A DNA stretch of 64,000 nt from an uncultured Lachnospiraceae bacterium (GTDB lineage: Bacteria; Bacillota; Clostridia; Lachnospirales; Lachnospiraceae), in contig CAJTUC010000019.1 in the NCBI GenBank assembly GCA_910579395.1, forward strand, positions 1 through 64,000, written 5' to 3'. The number at the start of each line of letters is the position of its first letter. Position 1 is the stretch's first letter. Shown piece by piece: positions 50,685-59,326 of this stretch. The notes beneath the pieces were generated by a model. It was not told where the DNA came from, did not search any database, and saw only the letters and a program-made list of their open reading frames with translations. Position numbers and translations under genes: made by a program.

Positions 50685-51773
50685 ATGAATTCTTCCTGGC
50701 TTCAAAAAGCAATCGGCTATATTAATAAAGATACCAGCGAGCAGAACGAATCTCCCAAACTGATTGTCGTTATTAGAATTCTGGTTCTTTCCATGCTTTT
50801 TTATATTATCATAAACAGTATAATCTATGTCAGTATTCTAAACAATATTGGAATTGCAATTTTATTTGCTTCTTTTCTGATCTTCCTGGCTATTTTTTTA
50901 ATGTCCTATCACGTTCACACGACCAGAGTCGTATACACACTGGCTTTGTGCATGTCGGCATGGATCGTCGTTAATATTGTCTATTTCGGCTGGGATGTCG
51001 GCGTACAGCATTTCATTCTTGTCATGCTCATCCTCAGCTTTTTTTCCGGCTATTCACAATATACCTTCAAAGCCTTTACCGCCGCCGTGCTCTGCTGTTT
51101 CCGCATTTATCTGTTCTTTCTGTGCCAAAGCCGGGAGCCGGCCGTTATCCTTACGCCAATAATGACCAATTCTCTGCAGATCATCAACACGCTCATGATC
51201 TTCTGGTGTATTTCCGTGATCGCCTATGTATTCAGCAAAGACTCGCAGGCACTGGAAGGAAAACTGATCGATTATAATAACCTGCTGCAGGATCAGGCCA
51301 ATACGGATGCACTGACCGGATTATATAACCGCCGGAAAGCAATGCAGTATTTGGAAGAACTCCTGACGCCTTCCAATCATGACTTTACAAGCATTTGTAT
51401 CTGCGATATCGATTTTTTTAAAAAAGTTAACGACAACTATGGTCATGACGTGGGTGATATTGTTCTGCAGAATCTTGCCGATATTATGACGACAACATTG
51501 GAGAAAAATATTCTGGCCGCCAGATGGGGCGGCGAGGAATTTCTGCTCGTCTTTTCAGGCTACAATGGCGACGAGGCCTATGCAAAACTGGAAACCCTCA
51601 GAAATAATATCAAGTCCCTTGAATTTAAGGCCAAAGAGCAGACCTTTTCCATTACGATGACCTTCGGCCTGGCTGAATATGATTTCAGTTCCGACATCGA
51701 TACGATCATCAAGGAAGCGGACGAGAAACTATATATGGGCAAGGAGAACGGAAGAGATCAGATTGTTTTTTAA
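50685..51773 (+). CDS. Membrane diguanylate cyclase
   Basis: A 362-residue protein with about six membrane helices in the first 190 residues (beginning LIVVIRILVLSMLFYIIINS) and no recognised external sensor, followed by a GGDEF domain. The active loop is GGEEF (ARWGGEEFLLVF), an accepted active variant, with CDIDFFKKVNDNYGHDVGD as metal site and the final KADEKLYMGKENGRDQ-like stretch (EADEKLYMGKENGRDQIVF). It should make cyclic di-GMP. It lies divergent from the sugar-sensing kinase operon and upstream of a DUF885 gene, from which a hairpin separates it. Confidence 0.9.
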   Translation: MNSSWLQKAIGYINKDTSEQNESPKLIVVIRILVLSMLFYIIINSIIYVSILNNIGIAILFASFLIFLAIFLMSYHVHTTRVVYTLALCMSAWIVVNIVYFGWDVGVQHFILVMLILSFFSGYSQYTFKAFTAAVLCCFRIYLFFLCQSREPAVILTPIMTNSLQIINTLMIFWCISVIAYVFSKDSQALEGKLIDYNNLLQDQANTDALTGLYNRRKAMQYLEELLTPSNHDFTSICICDIDFFKKVNDNYGHDVGDIVLQNLADIMTTTLEKNILAARWGGEEFLLVFSGYNGDEAYAKLETLRNNIKSLEFKAKEQTFSITMTFGLAEYDFSSDIDTIIKEADEKLYMGKENGRDQIVF

Positions 51774-51804
51774 TCCTGTAACAAAAGATATTCAATGAAT
51801 GATG

Positions 51805-51858
51805 CCCTGCTTCTGTACATATACTTAATCAAAACCGTCAGAAGCGGGGGATTTTTTT
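51805..51858 (+). terminator. Terminator overlapping the next gene's start signals
   Basis: CCCTGCTTCTG (51805-51815) pairs along 11 bp (one G-U) with CAGAAGCGGGG (51839-51849), then GA and seven T. The GGGGG of the 3' arm is also the only ribosome binding sequence of the DUF885 gene, and its TTG start codon (51857-51859) lies in the T-tract. Confidence 0.7.
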
Positions 51859-53713
51859 GAAAAAAAAGCTTTCTCCCAAACAATGGGCAGGGGCAATTCT
51901 ATTATTGTTCCTCTTTATCTTATTCACGCTCTTTCTTTACAGCCGGTTCCACGAAGATGCCCGGTTCGAAAAATTTGCCGAAAAATTTTTCCTGACGGAG
52001 TTATGCTCCAACCCCGTCACTTTCCACTATACCCTTTCTGAGCCTGCCGCATACGAAATCGACGAAAGCACGCTCACCCTTCCGGTATACCATGCCGGTC
52101 AGGCATCCGAAGAACTGGAAAAAATCCGAACCGTTCTAGTCGCTCTACGGAAATTTCATCCCGAAAACATGTCCGCAGCGAACCAATACACTTATATACT
52201 GCTCTCCACTTATCTGACTGCCGCCGAGAACTGCTCTTCCTATCTTTATTATGAAGAACCACTTTCACCTTCCTCAGGTGTGCAGTCCTCTCTTCCGGTG
52301 CTGCTTGCCGAATACCGGTTATCTTCCGCAAAGGATATCGAAAATTATCTGTCCATCCTTTCCCAGATTCCGGCTTATCTGGAGGGTATCGCGCTCTATG
52401 AACGGGAAAAAGCGCAATACGGACTTTTTATGTCTGATGCTTCCGCTGATAAGGTAATTGAACAATGCGACACGCTGATGGACAGACAGGCTCTGGAAGC
52501 CGAAAGCCACTTCCTGGAAACCACCTTCACACAGCGGCTTACAAAACTCGTTGAGCAGGGCCTTATCGAAACATCAGAAGCTGAGCAATGGCAGGCGGAG
52601 AATAAGCGTCTGCTCACAACAGTCGTTGCCCCTGCCTATGACAGGCTCGCCGATGAACTGACTTTGCTAAAAGGCAGCGGAACGAATACGCAGGGGCTTG
52701 CCTGTTATGAAAACGGCAGAGAATATTACCAGGCCTATCTTCGCCTGTCAACCGGCTCCTACCGCACAGTTCCCGAAATTAAAAAAATGCTTTCCAATGA
52801 TTTTGAAAAAAATTATGTTTCTCTTATCACACTTTTGCGGGAATATCCGGCGCTAAGCGATTCACTTCCTTCCGTGAACAGTACTTTTCCGACGGTCTCT
52901 CCCGAAAAGATACTCGCCGGACTGCAGCAAATGATCACGGAAGATTTTCCGGCCATTCCACAGCAGACCGGCTGTACCGTCAAATATGTTGACGAAGCGC
53001 TGGAACCATACTCCGCGCCTGCTTTCTACATGGTACCCCCCATCGATGACATGGCGGAAAATACGATATACATTAATCGATTAGATACCGCCGAAGGGCT
53101 TTCTCTTTTTACCACGCTCGCGCACGAAGGGTACCCGGGACATCTTTATCAGACCGTATACAGCGGTTCCTATTTACGTTCCATCGGTGCCAGCCCTCTG
53201 CGGAGCATTCTGTCTTACGGCGGTTATACAGAAGGATGGGCGACCTATACGGAGCTCCTATCCTATGATTATACTATCCGGCTGACCAAAGATATGCATC
53301 CCGAAACGGAAGCTCTTTATCTGGCAGAAAAACTGAACCGCCAGATTCAGTTATGTCTTTATTCCATACTGGACATTATCATCCACTATGAAGGCGCACC
53401 GTACGAAAGAGTCTGCGAAATCCTCTCCGCCATAGGCATTTCAGAAGATGAGACTATGCGCGCCGTTTACGAATACATCATTGAGGAACCCTGTAATTAT
53501 CTGAAATACTATCTGGGCTATCTGGAAATCGAAGCACTGAAAGAACAGGCCGAAACCATCTGGACAGAGAGTTCCGGAGAAGGAGCTTTTACCCTGTACC
53601 GTTTTCACAGATTCCTGCTCGAAAACGGCCCTGCGGATTTCAGGATTCTCTCCCGTCTGCTGGAGACCACCCGCCTGAATGGACGGTCTTACCTGTTGGA
53701 AAAAAAGAATTGA
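51857..53713 (+). CDS. DUF885-type zinc peptidase, membrane-anchored
   Basis: A 618-residue protein with an N-terminal membrane helix (about 10-28, AGAILLLFLFILFTLFLYSR) and a large external part. The zinc site is HEGYPGH (423-429) with the second Glu in YTEGWA (Glu459), the signature of DUF885 proteins, which are related to M2/M32-like helical metallopeptidases. The substrate is unknown; peptide hydrolysis outside the membrane is likely. TTG is the apparent start, behind GGGGG that is part of a terminator hairpin. It is convergent with the MarR gene and overlaps it by 25 nt. Confidence 0.85.
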   Translation: MKKKLSPKQWAGAILLLFLFILFTLFLYSRFHEDARFEKFAEKFFLTELCSNPVTFHYTLSEPAAYEIDESTLTLPVYHAGQASEELEKIRTVLVALRKFHPENMSAANQYTYILLSTYLTAAENCSSYLYYEEPLSPSSGVQSSLPVLLAEYRLSSAKDIENYLSILSQIPAYLEGIALYEREKAQYGLFMSDASADKVIEQCDTLMDRQALEAESHFLETTFTQRLTKLVEQGLIETSEAEQWQAENKRLLTTVVAPAYDRLADELTLLKGSGTNTQGLACYENGREYYQAYLRLSTGSYRTVPEIKKMLSNDFEKNYVSLITLLREYPALSDSLPSVNSTFPTVSPEKILAGLQQMITEDFPAIPQQTGCTVKYVDEALEPYSAPAFYMVPPIDDMAENTIYINRLDTAEGLSLFTTLAHEGYPGHLYQTVYSGSYLRSIGASPLRSILSYGGYTEGWATYTELLSYDYTIRLTKDMHPETEALYLAEKLNRQIQLCLYSILDIIIHYEGAPYERVCEILSAIGISEDETMRAVYEYIIEEPCNYLKYYLGYLEIEALKEQAETIWTESSGEGAFTLYRFHRFLLENGPADFRILSRLLETTRLNGRSYLLEKKN

Positions 53714-54126
53714 TTGATACGCTGTAAAGCCTTCTCCAACACCAGTTTTTCCTCTTCCGAGAGCGGCTCCACGATTGCATTGACCATTTTCTCGTGGAAT
53801 TTCTGATGATGGAGAAAGGCCTGCTTTCCCTTCTCCGTAAGAGAAACGAGTACGACTCTTCTGTCCTCTTCGCTCCTGACCCTCTCTACATAATTCTTTT
53901 TCACGAGACTGTTAATGGAAATTGTCAGCGTTCCTGTCGTAACACGCAGCATTTTGGCGACCGTTGACATATTCTTCTTTTCTCCAATGCCAATCGCCTC
54001 TATGACATGGATATCATTCGTCGTAAGGTCTTTATATTCTCCCGTACGAATTGCTCTTTCTTCAATTTCATTAATATTCCTGAATGTTTTGACCAGCACA
54101 TCATTCAGGGTGTTATTTATATCCAT
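53689..54126 (-). CDS. MarR-family regulator, FabT-like
   Basis: A 145-residue winged-helix repressor. The pattern of NDVLVKTFRNINEIEERAIR, then DIHVIEAIG, STVAKMLRVTTGTLTISINS, LVKKNYVERVRSEEDRRVVL and HHQKFHEKMV follows FabT, the acyl-ACP-responsive repressor of fatty acid synthesis in Firmicutes. No fab genes are nearby, so its targets could equally be the FtsX-type exporter upstream. An 8-G tract (54133-54140) lies just before the start and supplies the ribosome binding sequence. Confidence 0.82.
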   Translation of the reverse strand: MDINNTLNDVLVKTFRNINEIEERAIRTGEYKDLTTNDIHVIEAIGIGEKKNMSTVAKMLRVTTGTLTISINSLVKKNYVERVRSEEDRRVVLVSLTEKGKQAFLHHQKFHEKMVNAIVEPLSEEEKLVLEKALQRINQFFFSNR

Positions 54127-54170
54127 TTCTATCCCCCCCCTGTCCGCTTTGTGGACACTTACTCAACTCA

Positions 54171-54283
54171 TGGAGAATGACTCGCAGAGACATTCTCCAG
54201 TGTAAGAAAGACTTGCTCCGCAAGTCGTAGAACTTCTTCACGAAGCGGCCTCTGCCGCGAGTGTTAGAAGTTCTTCTTACGCT
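54171..54283 (-). repeat. Covarying multibranch intergenic element, copy C
   Basis: Lateral hairpin GGAGAATG/CATTCTCC (54172-54179 with 54191-54198), outer helix GTAAGAA/TTCTTAC, inner hairpin GACTTGC/GCAAGTC, arm AGAACTTCT/AGAAGTTCT, tip GCGGC/GCCGC. Compared with copy B the outer helix (GTGAGAA to GTAAGAA), the inner stem (ATTT/AAAT to ACTT/AAGT) and the tip (ACAGC to GCGGC) all change on both strands together. It starts 2 nt after the FtsX-like stop codon on the minus strand. Confidence 0.88.
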
Positions 54284-54284
54284 T

Positions 54285-57200
54285 TTATTCGATCGATTTC
54301 AGAGATTCCGCCATATTAATCTTCTCCAGCTTAAAGAACATCAGCCCGTTGACGAACACCGCAAAAACAAACGTGAGCACAAAACTCCATAAATAGCTGA
54401 CAGGTTCGATCAGTGTCTTAAAAGACACCATGTCGATATTGATATTGTACATGACAAACCAGTGCAGCCACTTCCCAAGCCCAAGTCCGACAATGGCTCC
54501 CATACCCGTCAGCACCAGATTTTCCCGGAAAACATAGTCCGCCGTTTCCTTCGCATAAAAACCAAGTACCTTAATTGTCGCAATTTCCCGGATCCGCTCT
54601 GTAATATTAATATTGGTCAGATTATAGAGCACGATAAAAGCGAGGCTTCCGGCGCAGATAATGATCAGCGCAACAATATAATTCATGCTTTCCATCATCG
54701 AGCCAATCCTGTCCCGCATATCCTGTGTCACAGAAACGGCAAGAACATTGTCTCTGTCGGAAATCTCTGCAGCCGCTTCGTGTATATCGACGCCTTCCGA
54801 CACGACAGCATAGGCGCTCTTATATTCCGGCTCCATACCGAGCTGTTCCGCATAAGTTTCTTTATTCATATAGATATAATTATAGACAAAATTTTCACAA
54901 AGAGCGGATACCGTCACCGTGAGCGTGTTCATATCGCTGTCACGCAGCGTCACCTTATCTCCCACTTTGATACCCATATTTTCCGCCATCTTTGCAGTCA
55001 GGACCGCCCCTCCCGCCGCAGGATACGGAATCGGCTCTCCGCTCTGTGTGTGAAGATTTAAAAACGTACTGATTTCCTCCACATTTTCCGGAATCATCAG
55101 ATTAACCGATTTTGTCCTCCCGCTGAAATCCAAATCGACGCTCTCTTCATAATGACAGGCTGTCTGCTCCAGCTTCCCGTCTAACTGTTCTGCCATCGCT
55201 CCGATATCCGCTCCCTGCACGCTTTCTGAGAAAGTGATGCCAATATCAAATATCTGAATTTCATCATACTGCATATCCGCAATATTTGTCACGGAATCTT
55301 TTACGCCATAGCCCGTAACGAGCAGTGCCGTACAGCCGCTGATACCAAGAATCATCATAAAAAACCGCTTTTTATATCTGAACAGGTTCCGCACGGAAAC
55401 CTTGTGCAGAAACTTCATCCTGCCCCAGATAAAGGATACCTTTTCCAGGAAAATACGCTTGCCGCTCTTGGGTGCTTTTGGCCTGATCAGATTTGCCGGA
55501 ACGCTGTACAGTTCGTACCTGCAGGAAAAATACGCCGCCCCCATGGAGCAGAGAAGCGCTGCCGCCAGAGACAGGACAGCGACCCAGACATCAAAATAGT
55601 ATTCGATTTCTCCCATGCTGTACATAATACCGTAACCAATCCATATGACTCTCGGAAACAGCCATGTACCGCCCGCAAAACCAACCACCGCACCAAGCGC
55701 CGCCGCAGAACCGGCATAGAACAGAAACTTTCCCATGATGGCGGCATTTCCATAACCAAGTGCCTTTAAAATCCCAATCTGTGTCCTCTGTTCCTCTACC
55801 ATCCTGTTCATCGTTGTCATGCAGATCAACGCCGCCACCAGGAAAAAGAAAATGGGGAATACATTGGCTATCGCCGCAACAATATTGGAGTCACTTTCAT
55901 AACAGGCGTATCCGATATTGGTATTCCGGGTCAGCACATAGGAATCCGGTGCTTCGATATCTGCAAGTTCCTCCCGCGCATCGTCTATTTTCTGCTGGGC
56001 ATCCGCTACCTCTACTTCAAATTCGGCTTTCGCATCCTCATACTCCGTGCGGGCATCGGCAAGTTCCAGTTTACCGTCCTCCAAATCCGCCCTGCCTTCC
56101 TCCAGTTCCGTCTGTGCATCCGAAAGGTCCGTTTTCGCCTGGGCAAGTTCTGCTTTCCCGTTCTCTAACTCCACCTTTCCCTCTTCCAGTTCAGTCTTGG
56201 CATCGGCAAGCTGCACTTTGCCATCCTCAAGTTCCGTTCTGGCATTCGTTATTTCCGTTTTGGCCGCTGTCAGCTCTTCCTCCGCTTCCAGAAGCACTTT
56301 TTCCTGATAGGCAATCTCATCTTTTGCAATGCTAATCTGCTCTTTTCCCTCCTGAAACGCCGCTTTGCCGGCATCGATCTGTACAAGTCCGGCCTGAATC
56401 TGCGCAATCCCTTCCTGTAACTGCGCCTTTCCGGCCTGTATCTCTCCGAGTCCGGCATCGATCTGACCGATTCCCGCCTGCAATTCCGCCCTGCCTGCCT
56501 GTATCTGGCCAAGGCCCGCTTCAAGCTGGCTCATTTGTGCGTCATAATCTTCCTGCGAAATTCCTCCAGCTTCCAGATAACCTTTTAACGCTTCTTTCTG
56601 TGCGTTCAATTCCGCTTCCTGTCCGGCGAGTTCTGCATCCTGCGCCGAAAGGGTATCCTTCTGCGCGCTCAGTCCCGACTCCTGTGTCGAGAGCGCATCG
56701 AGCTGTGTTGAAAGTTCGGTCTCCTGCCCGGCAAGTTCCGCTTCCTGCGCGAGCACTGCCGCTTCCTGTTCGAGCAGCAGCGTTTCTTTTTCCTGCAGCA
56801 TTTCTTTTGCCTGCGCCAGTTCGTCCTTACCGTTCGCCAGCTTTATTTCGTTCTCAAAGATTTCCCATTCATGCAGGGCAAGTTCCGTTTCCGCATCCTG
56901 AATTTCCAGTTCCTTATCCTGAATCTCCTGCTCTCCGTCCAGAATTTCCTGTTCGCCATCCAGAATTTCCTGCTCGTGGTCAGCAATTTCTTTTGTTCCG
57001 TCCGTAATCTTCTGTTCACCGTCGGCAATTTCCTGCTCCCCGTCTAATAATTCCTGTTCACCGTCCTCAATTTTCTGCAGAGCATCGTTCAGCTCCTCCT
57101 CCGCTTCCGCTTTCTTATCGTCCAGTTCTGTCTGGGCATCGTCAATCTTTTCCTGCGCTTCGGCAATCAGTTTTTCATATCGTTGCTGCGCGAGCGCTTC

Positions 57201-57923
57201 CGTTTTTTCCTCCATCCCGTCCTGAAGAGAATCGATAAGATCCTGATATTCATCCGTATAGACATCATACTTCTGCTTCGTCGTCACATAAATTTCTGTC
57301 AGATAGTCACAATCGAAAGCCTCTTTCGGCACATAAAGAAAAGCAGAGATGCGGCCCGTACCGATGGAAGTCGTTCCACGTTCAAAATTGATATAAGAAG
57401 GAGAACGCACAATACCCACCGCCGTGAAAGTACGGCTTCCGAACATTTCCAGCGTATCCTCATCATTGCTGTCCGTCACCGTAATCCGGGCACCGAGCAT
57501 TTCTTCCCCGTAAAAAGCGGCATCCAGCAGGCATTCATCCGCTTTTTCCGGCATCCTTCCGGCAGTCACTACGATCCTGTTGATCGTCTCCGGCACCGCA
57601 TGGATTTTATAGACCGACTCGTTCCCTTCCTCAAAAGCACAGATTGCATCTACCGAAATCGTTCCCTCCACATCGGCAATCTCATCCAGCGCTGCCAGTT
57701 CCTCTACATTTTCTTCTACAAATCCGACAGTCGATAACAGCCTGAAATCAAAAAAATTCTGCTCCGCCAGATAAGTATTTTCTGTCTCGATCATCGCCGG
57801 TGTCGTTGCCTTTAATCCTGCAAATAATCCGACGCCCAGCATCACGATCGACAAAATTGCCATATACCGCCCGAAGCTTTTTTTAATTTCCCTGACTGTC
57901 GTCTTAATCATTCCGCTGCTCAT
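54285..57923 (-). CDS. FtsX-family ABC exporter permease with giant coiled-coil insert
   Basis: A 1212-residue membrane protein. A first helix (about 18-40) leads to an external domain (about 45-235), then an extracytoplasmic alpha-helical insert of about 410 residues (240-650) built from short repeats such as DGEQEILDGEQEI, QAGIGQIDAGLGEIQAG and ELEEGKVELENGKAELA. Two FtsX cores follow: helices near 665-830 with EEQRTQIGILKALGYGNAAI, and the last 130 residues with ITERIREIATIKVLGFYAKE. Such permeases pair with LolD-like ATPases; that gene is directly upstream, 28 nt away. Substrate unknown; a peptide or lipid extruder or a mechanical transmitter are the usual options. Confidence 0.88.
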   Translation of the reverse strand: MSSGMIKTTVREIKKSFGRYMAILSIVMLGVGLFAGLKATTPAMIETENTYLAEQNFFDFRLLSTVGFVEENVEELAALDEIADVEGTISVDAICAFEEGNESVYKIHAVPETINRIVVTAGRMPEKADECLLDAAFYGEEMLGARITVTDSNDEDTLEMFGSRTFTAVGIVRSPSYINFERGTTSIGTGRISAFLYVPKEAFDCDYLTEIYVTTKQKYDVYTDEYQDLIDSLQDGMEEKTEALAQQRYEKLIAEAQEKIDDAQTELDDKKAEAEEELNDALQKIEDGEQELLDGEQEIADGEQKITDGTKEIADHEQEILDGEQEILDGEQEIQDKELEIQDAETELALHEWEIFENEIKLANGKDELAQAKEMLQEKETLLLEQEAAVLAQEAELAGQETELSTQLDALSTQESGLSAQKDTLSAQDAELAGQEAELNAQKEALKGYLEAGGISQEDYDAQMSQLEAGLGQIQAGRAELQAGIGQIDAGLGEIQAGKAQLQEGIAQIQAGLVQIDAGKAAFQEGKEQISIAKDEIAYQEKVLLEAEEELTAAKTEITNARTELEDGKVQLADAKTELEEGKVELENGKAELAQAKTDLSDAQTELEEGRADLEDGKLELADARTEYEDAKAEFEVEVADAQQKIDDAREELADIEAPDSYVLTRNTNIGYACYESDSNIVAAIANVFPIFFFLVAALICMTTMNRMVEEQRTQIGILKALGYGNAAIMGKFLFYAGSAAALGAVVGFAGGTWLFPRVIWIGYGIMYSMGEIEYYFDVWVAVLSLAAALLCSMGAAYFSCRYELYSVPANLIRPKAPKSGKRIFLEKVSFIWGRMKFLHKVSVRNLFRYKKRFFMMILGISGCTALLVTGYGVKDSVTNIADMQYDEIQIFDIGITFSESVQGADIGAMAEQLDGKLEQTACHYEESVDLDFSGRTKSVNLMIPENVEEISTFLNLHTQSGEPIPYPAAGGAVLTAKMAENMGIKVGDKVTLRDSDMNTLTVTVSALCENFVYNYIYMNKETYAEQLGMEPEYKSAYAVVSEGVDIHEAAAEISDRDNVLAVSVTQDMRDRIGSMMESMNYIVALIIICAGSLAFIVLYNLTNINITERIREIATIKVLGFYAKETADYVFRENLVLTGMGAIVGLGLGKWLHWFVMYNINIDMVSFKTLIEPVSYLWSFVLTFVFAVFVNGLMFFKLEKINMAESLKSIE

Positions 57924-57951
57924 TCATTCGACTCCCTGCGAAAAAAACATC

Positions 57952-58656
57952 CTACCATTCAATCTCTTCCACCGGTACAATGTGCTCATTTATCTCCATT
58001 TTGTCCACCGTTCCGTTCTTCACCGTGATAATTCTGTCCGCCATTGCCGTCAACGCCTGATTATGCGTGATAACTACAACCGTCATGCCTTCCTTTCTGC
58101 ACGCATCCTGCAGCAGCTTCAAGACTGCCTTACCTGTATTATAATCCAGCGCCCCCGTTGGCTCATCGCATAGCAAAAGCTTTGGATTCTTGGCAAGCGC
58201 CCTGGCAATTGCCACTCTCTGCTGCTCTCCGCCGGATAACTGCGCCGGAAAGTTTCCTGCCCGGTCTTTCAGACCGACCATTTCCAGAACAGACATTGCA
58301 TCCAGCGGCTCCTTACAAATTTGTGCTGCCAGTTCAACATTTTCAAGCGCTGTCAAATTCGGCACCAGATTATAGAACTGAAACACAAAACCAATATCAT
58401 ATCTTCTATACGATGTCAGTTTCTTTTTATTATAGGCCGAAATCTCTTCCCCATCCAATATGGCCTGTCCTGAAGAAAGGCTGTCCATTCCGCCCAAAAT
58501 ATTCAAAATCGTCGTCTTACCTGCCCCAGAGGCTCCGACCACGACACAAAATTCTCCTTTTTCAATCGCAAAATTTACATTTCTTAACGCCTCAATATCC
58601 ACTTCCCCCATGTGGTATGTCTTACCGACATTCCGAAATTCCACAAATGAGCCCAT
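57952..58656 (-). CDS. ABC exporter ATP-binding protein (LolD/MacB type)
   Basis: A 234-residue ATPase with Walker [14 protein letters not shown] (about 37-49), Q-loop [18 protein letters not shown], signature [15 protein letters not shown], Walker [14 protein letters not shown] and switch His in VVITHNQAL. Length and the DEPTGALD sequence place it with exporters of the LolD/MacB/SalX kind. It energises the FtsX-like permease encoded immediately downstream. The start follows AGGAGAGGATACGGC, whose upstream end belongs to the composite repeat D. Confidence 0.93.
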   Translation of the reverse strand: MGSFVEFRNVGKTYHMGEVDIEALRNVNFAIEKGEFCVVVGASGAGKTTILNILGGMDSLSSGQAILDGEEISAYNKKKLTSYRRYDIGFVFQFYNLVPNLTALENVELAAQICKEPLDAMSVLEMVGLKDRAGNFPAQLSGGEQQRVAIARALAKNPKLLLCDEPTGALDYNTGKAVLKLLQDACRKEGMTVVVITHNQALTAMADRIITVKNGTVDKMEINEHIVPVEEIEW

Positions 58657-58689
58657 GCCGTATCCTCTCCTGTTTTCTCACGCAAACTG

Positions 58690-58745
58690 CCGTGATTCCG
58701 CTTCACGGAATCTCAAAATCTCATGACAAGCAAAAGCTTGTCATG
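58690..58745 (-). repeat. Accessory hairpins of composite repeat D
   Basis: GATTCCG/CGGAATC (58694-58700 with 58706-58712) and a perfect 10-bp hairpin CATGACAAGC/GCTTGTCATG (58722-58731 with 58736-58745). They connect copy D of the multibranch element to the GCGTGAGAAAACAGGAG leader of the ATPase gene, so the whole 184-nt gap is structured. Confidence 0.65.
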
Positions 58746-58746
58746 G

Positions 58747-58859
58747 AAGAATGCCTGCACCTCAAGGCATTCTTTCGGGCGAGAAAGGCTCGCGCTGCGA
58801 GCCGTAGAGCTTCTTAGCGAAATGCCCATTGGCATGAACTTTAGAAGCTCTTCTCGCCC
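58747..58859 (-). repeat. Covarying multibranch intergenic element, copy D
   Basis: Lateral hairpin AAGAATGCC/GGCATTCTT (58747-58755 with 58766-58774), outer helix GGGCGAGA (58777-58784) with TCTCGCCC (58852-58859), inner hairpin GGCTCGC/GCGAGCC (58787-58793 with 58797-58803), arm AGAGCTTCT/AGAAGCTCT (58806-58814 with 58843-58851), tip ATGCC/GGCAT. Every stem differs from copy B by paired substitutions. On the minus strand it overlaps the last six codons of the Mrr-like gene. Confidence 0.9.
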
Positions 58860-59326
58860 TCTTCTATCATACTGTCCAGATAACCTCTGTCCCAGAGCAG
58901 GATCTTCAATCTTTTCGCCGCATCCACCGCCGATGCCGTAAAATACTGGTTCGTCATGACCGCGCCCACCATTCTGTCATAATAGTCTCTGCCCGCATAA
59001 ACCTGCTGAACCGCCTCCACACCGACAGGAGCCGAATATCTTTTACACTGAATGGCATAAGTAACGCCTTCTTTCTCTGCCAGAATATCGACTCCGTAAT
59101 CACCGCTTCCGCGTGTTACCTCTACGTCAACAAAGCCTCTTTTTTCCAGAAGCTCCGCACAGAAATATTCAAAATCATGCCCTTCCATTTCGTCAATTGC
59201 GCCCGCCCGGCGGCTTCTTCTGTACTGCCTGACAAGAAGCCTGACCAGAAATATGAATCCCATGCAGAGGCATATTCCCAAAACAACCGCTATGAGCAGC
59301 CATGTATCCTGTATCTTATCGTTCAT
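58841..59326 (-). CDS. Membrane-anchored Mrr-like restriction endonuclease domain protein
   Basis: A 161-residue protein with a membrane helix at 9-30 and a cytoplasmic PD-(D/E)xK nuclease-like domain: GHDFEYFCAELLEKRGF, then SGDYGVDILAEKEG (Asp76/Asp80) and YAIQCKRYSAPVG (QCK at 93-95), which matches the Mrr_cat fold. It is probably a DNA-cleaving or DNA-binding quality-control protein; no methylase is adjacent. The C-terminal residues EGEKSF are encoded by repeat copy D, so the repeat has either supplied or replaced the original end. The ribosome binding site is weak. Confidence 0.82.
   Translation of the reverse strand: MNDKIQDTWLLIAVVLGICLCMGFIFLVRLLVRQYRRSRRAGAIDEMEGHDFEYFCAELLEKRGFVDVEVTRGSGDYGVDILAEKEGVTYAIQCKRYSAPVGVEAVQQVYAGRDYYDRMVGAVMTNQYFTASAVDAAKRLKILLWDRGYLDSMIEEGEKSF

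Noticed and set aside
55760..57007. Long Pro/Ser-rich plus-strand frames opposite the coiled-coil insert
   Set aside because: They are the antisense reading of Glu/Gln/Lys-rich codons in the FtsX-like gene and lack ribosome binding sites.
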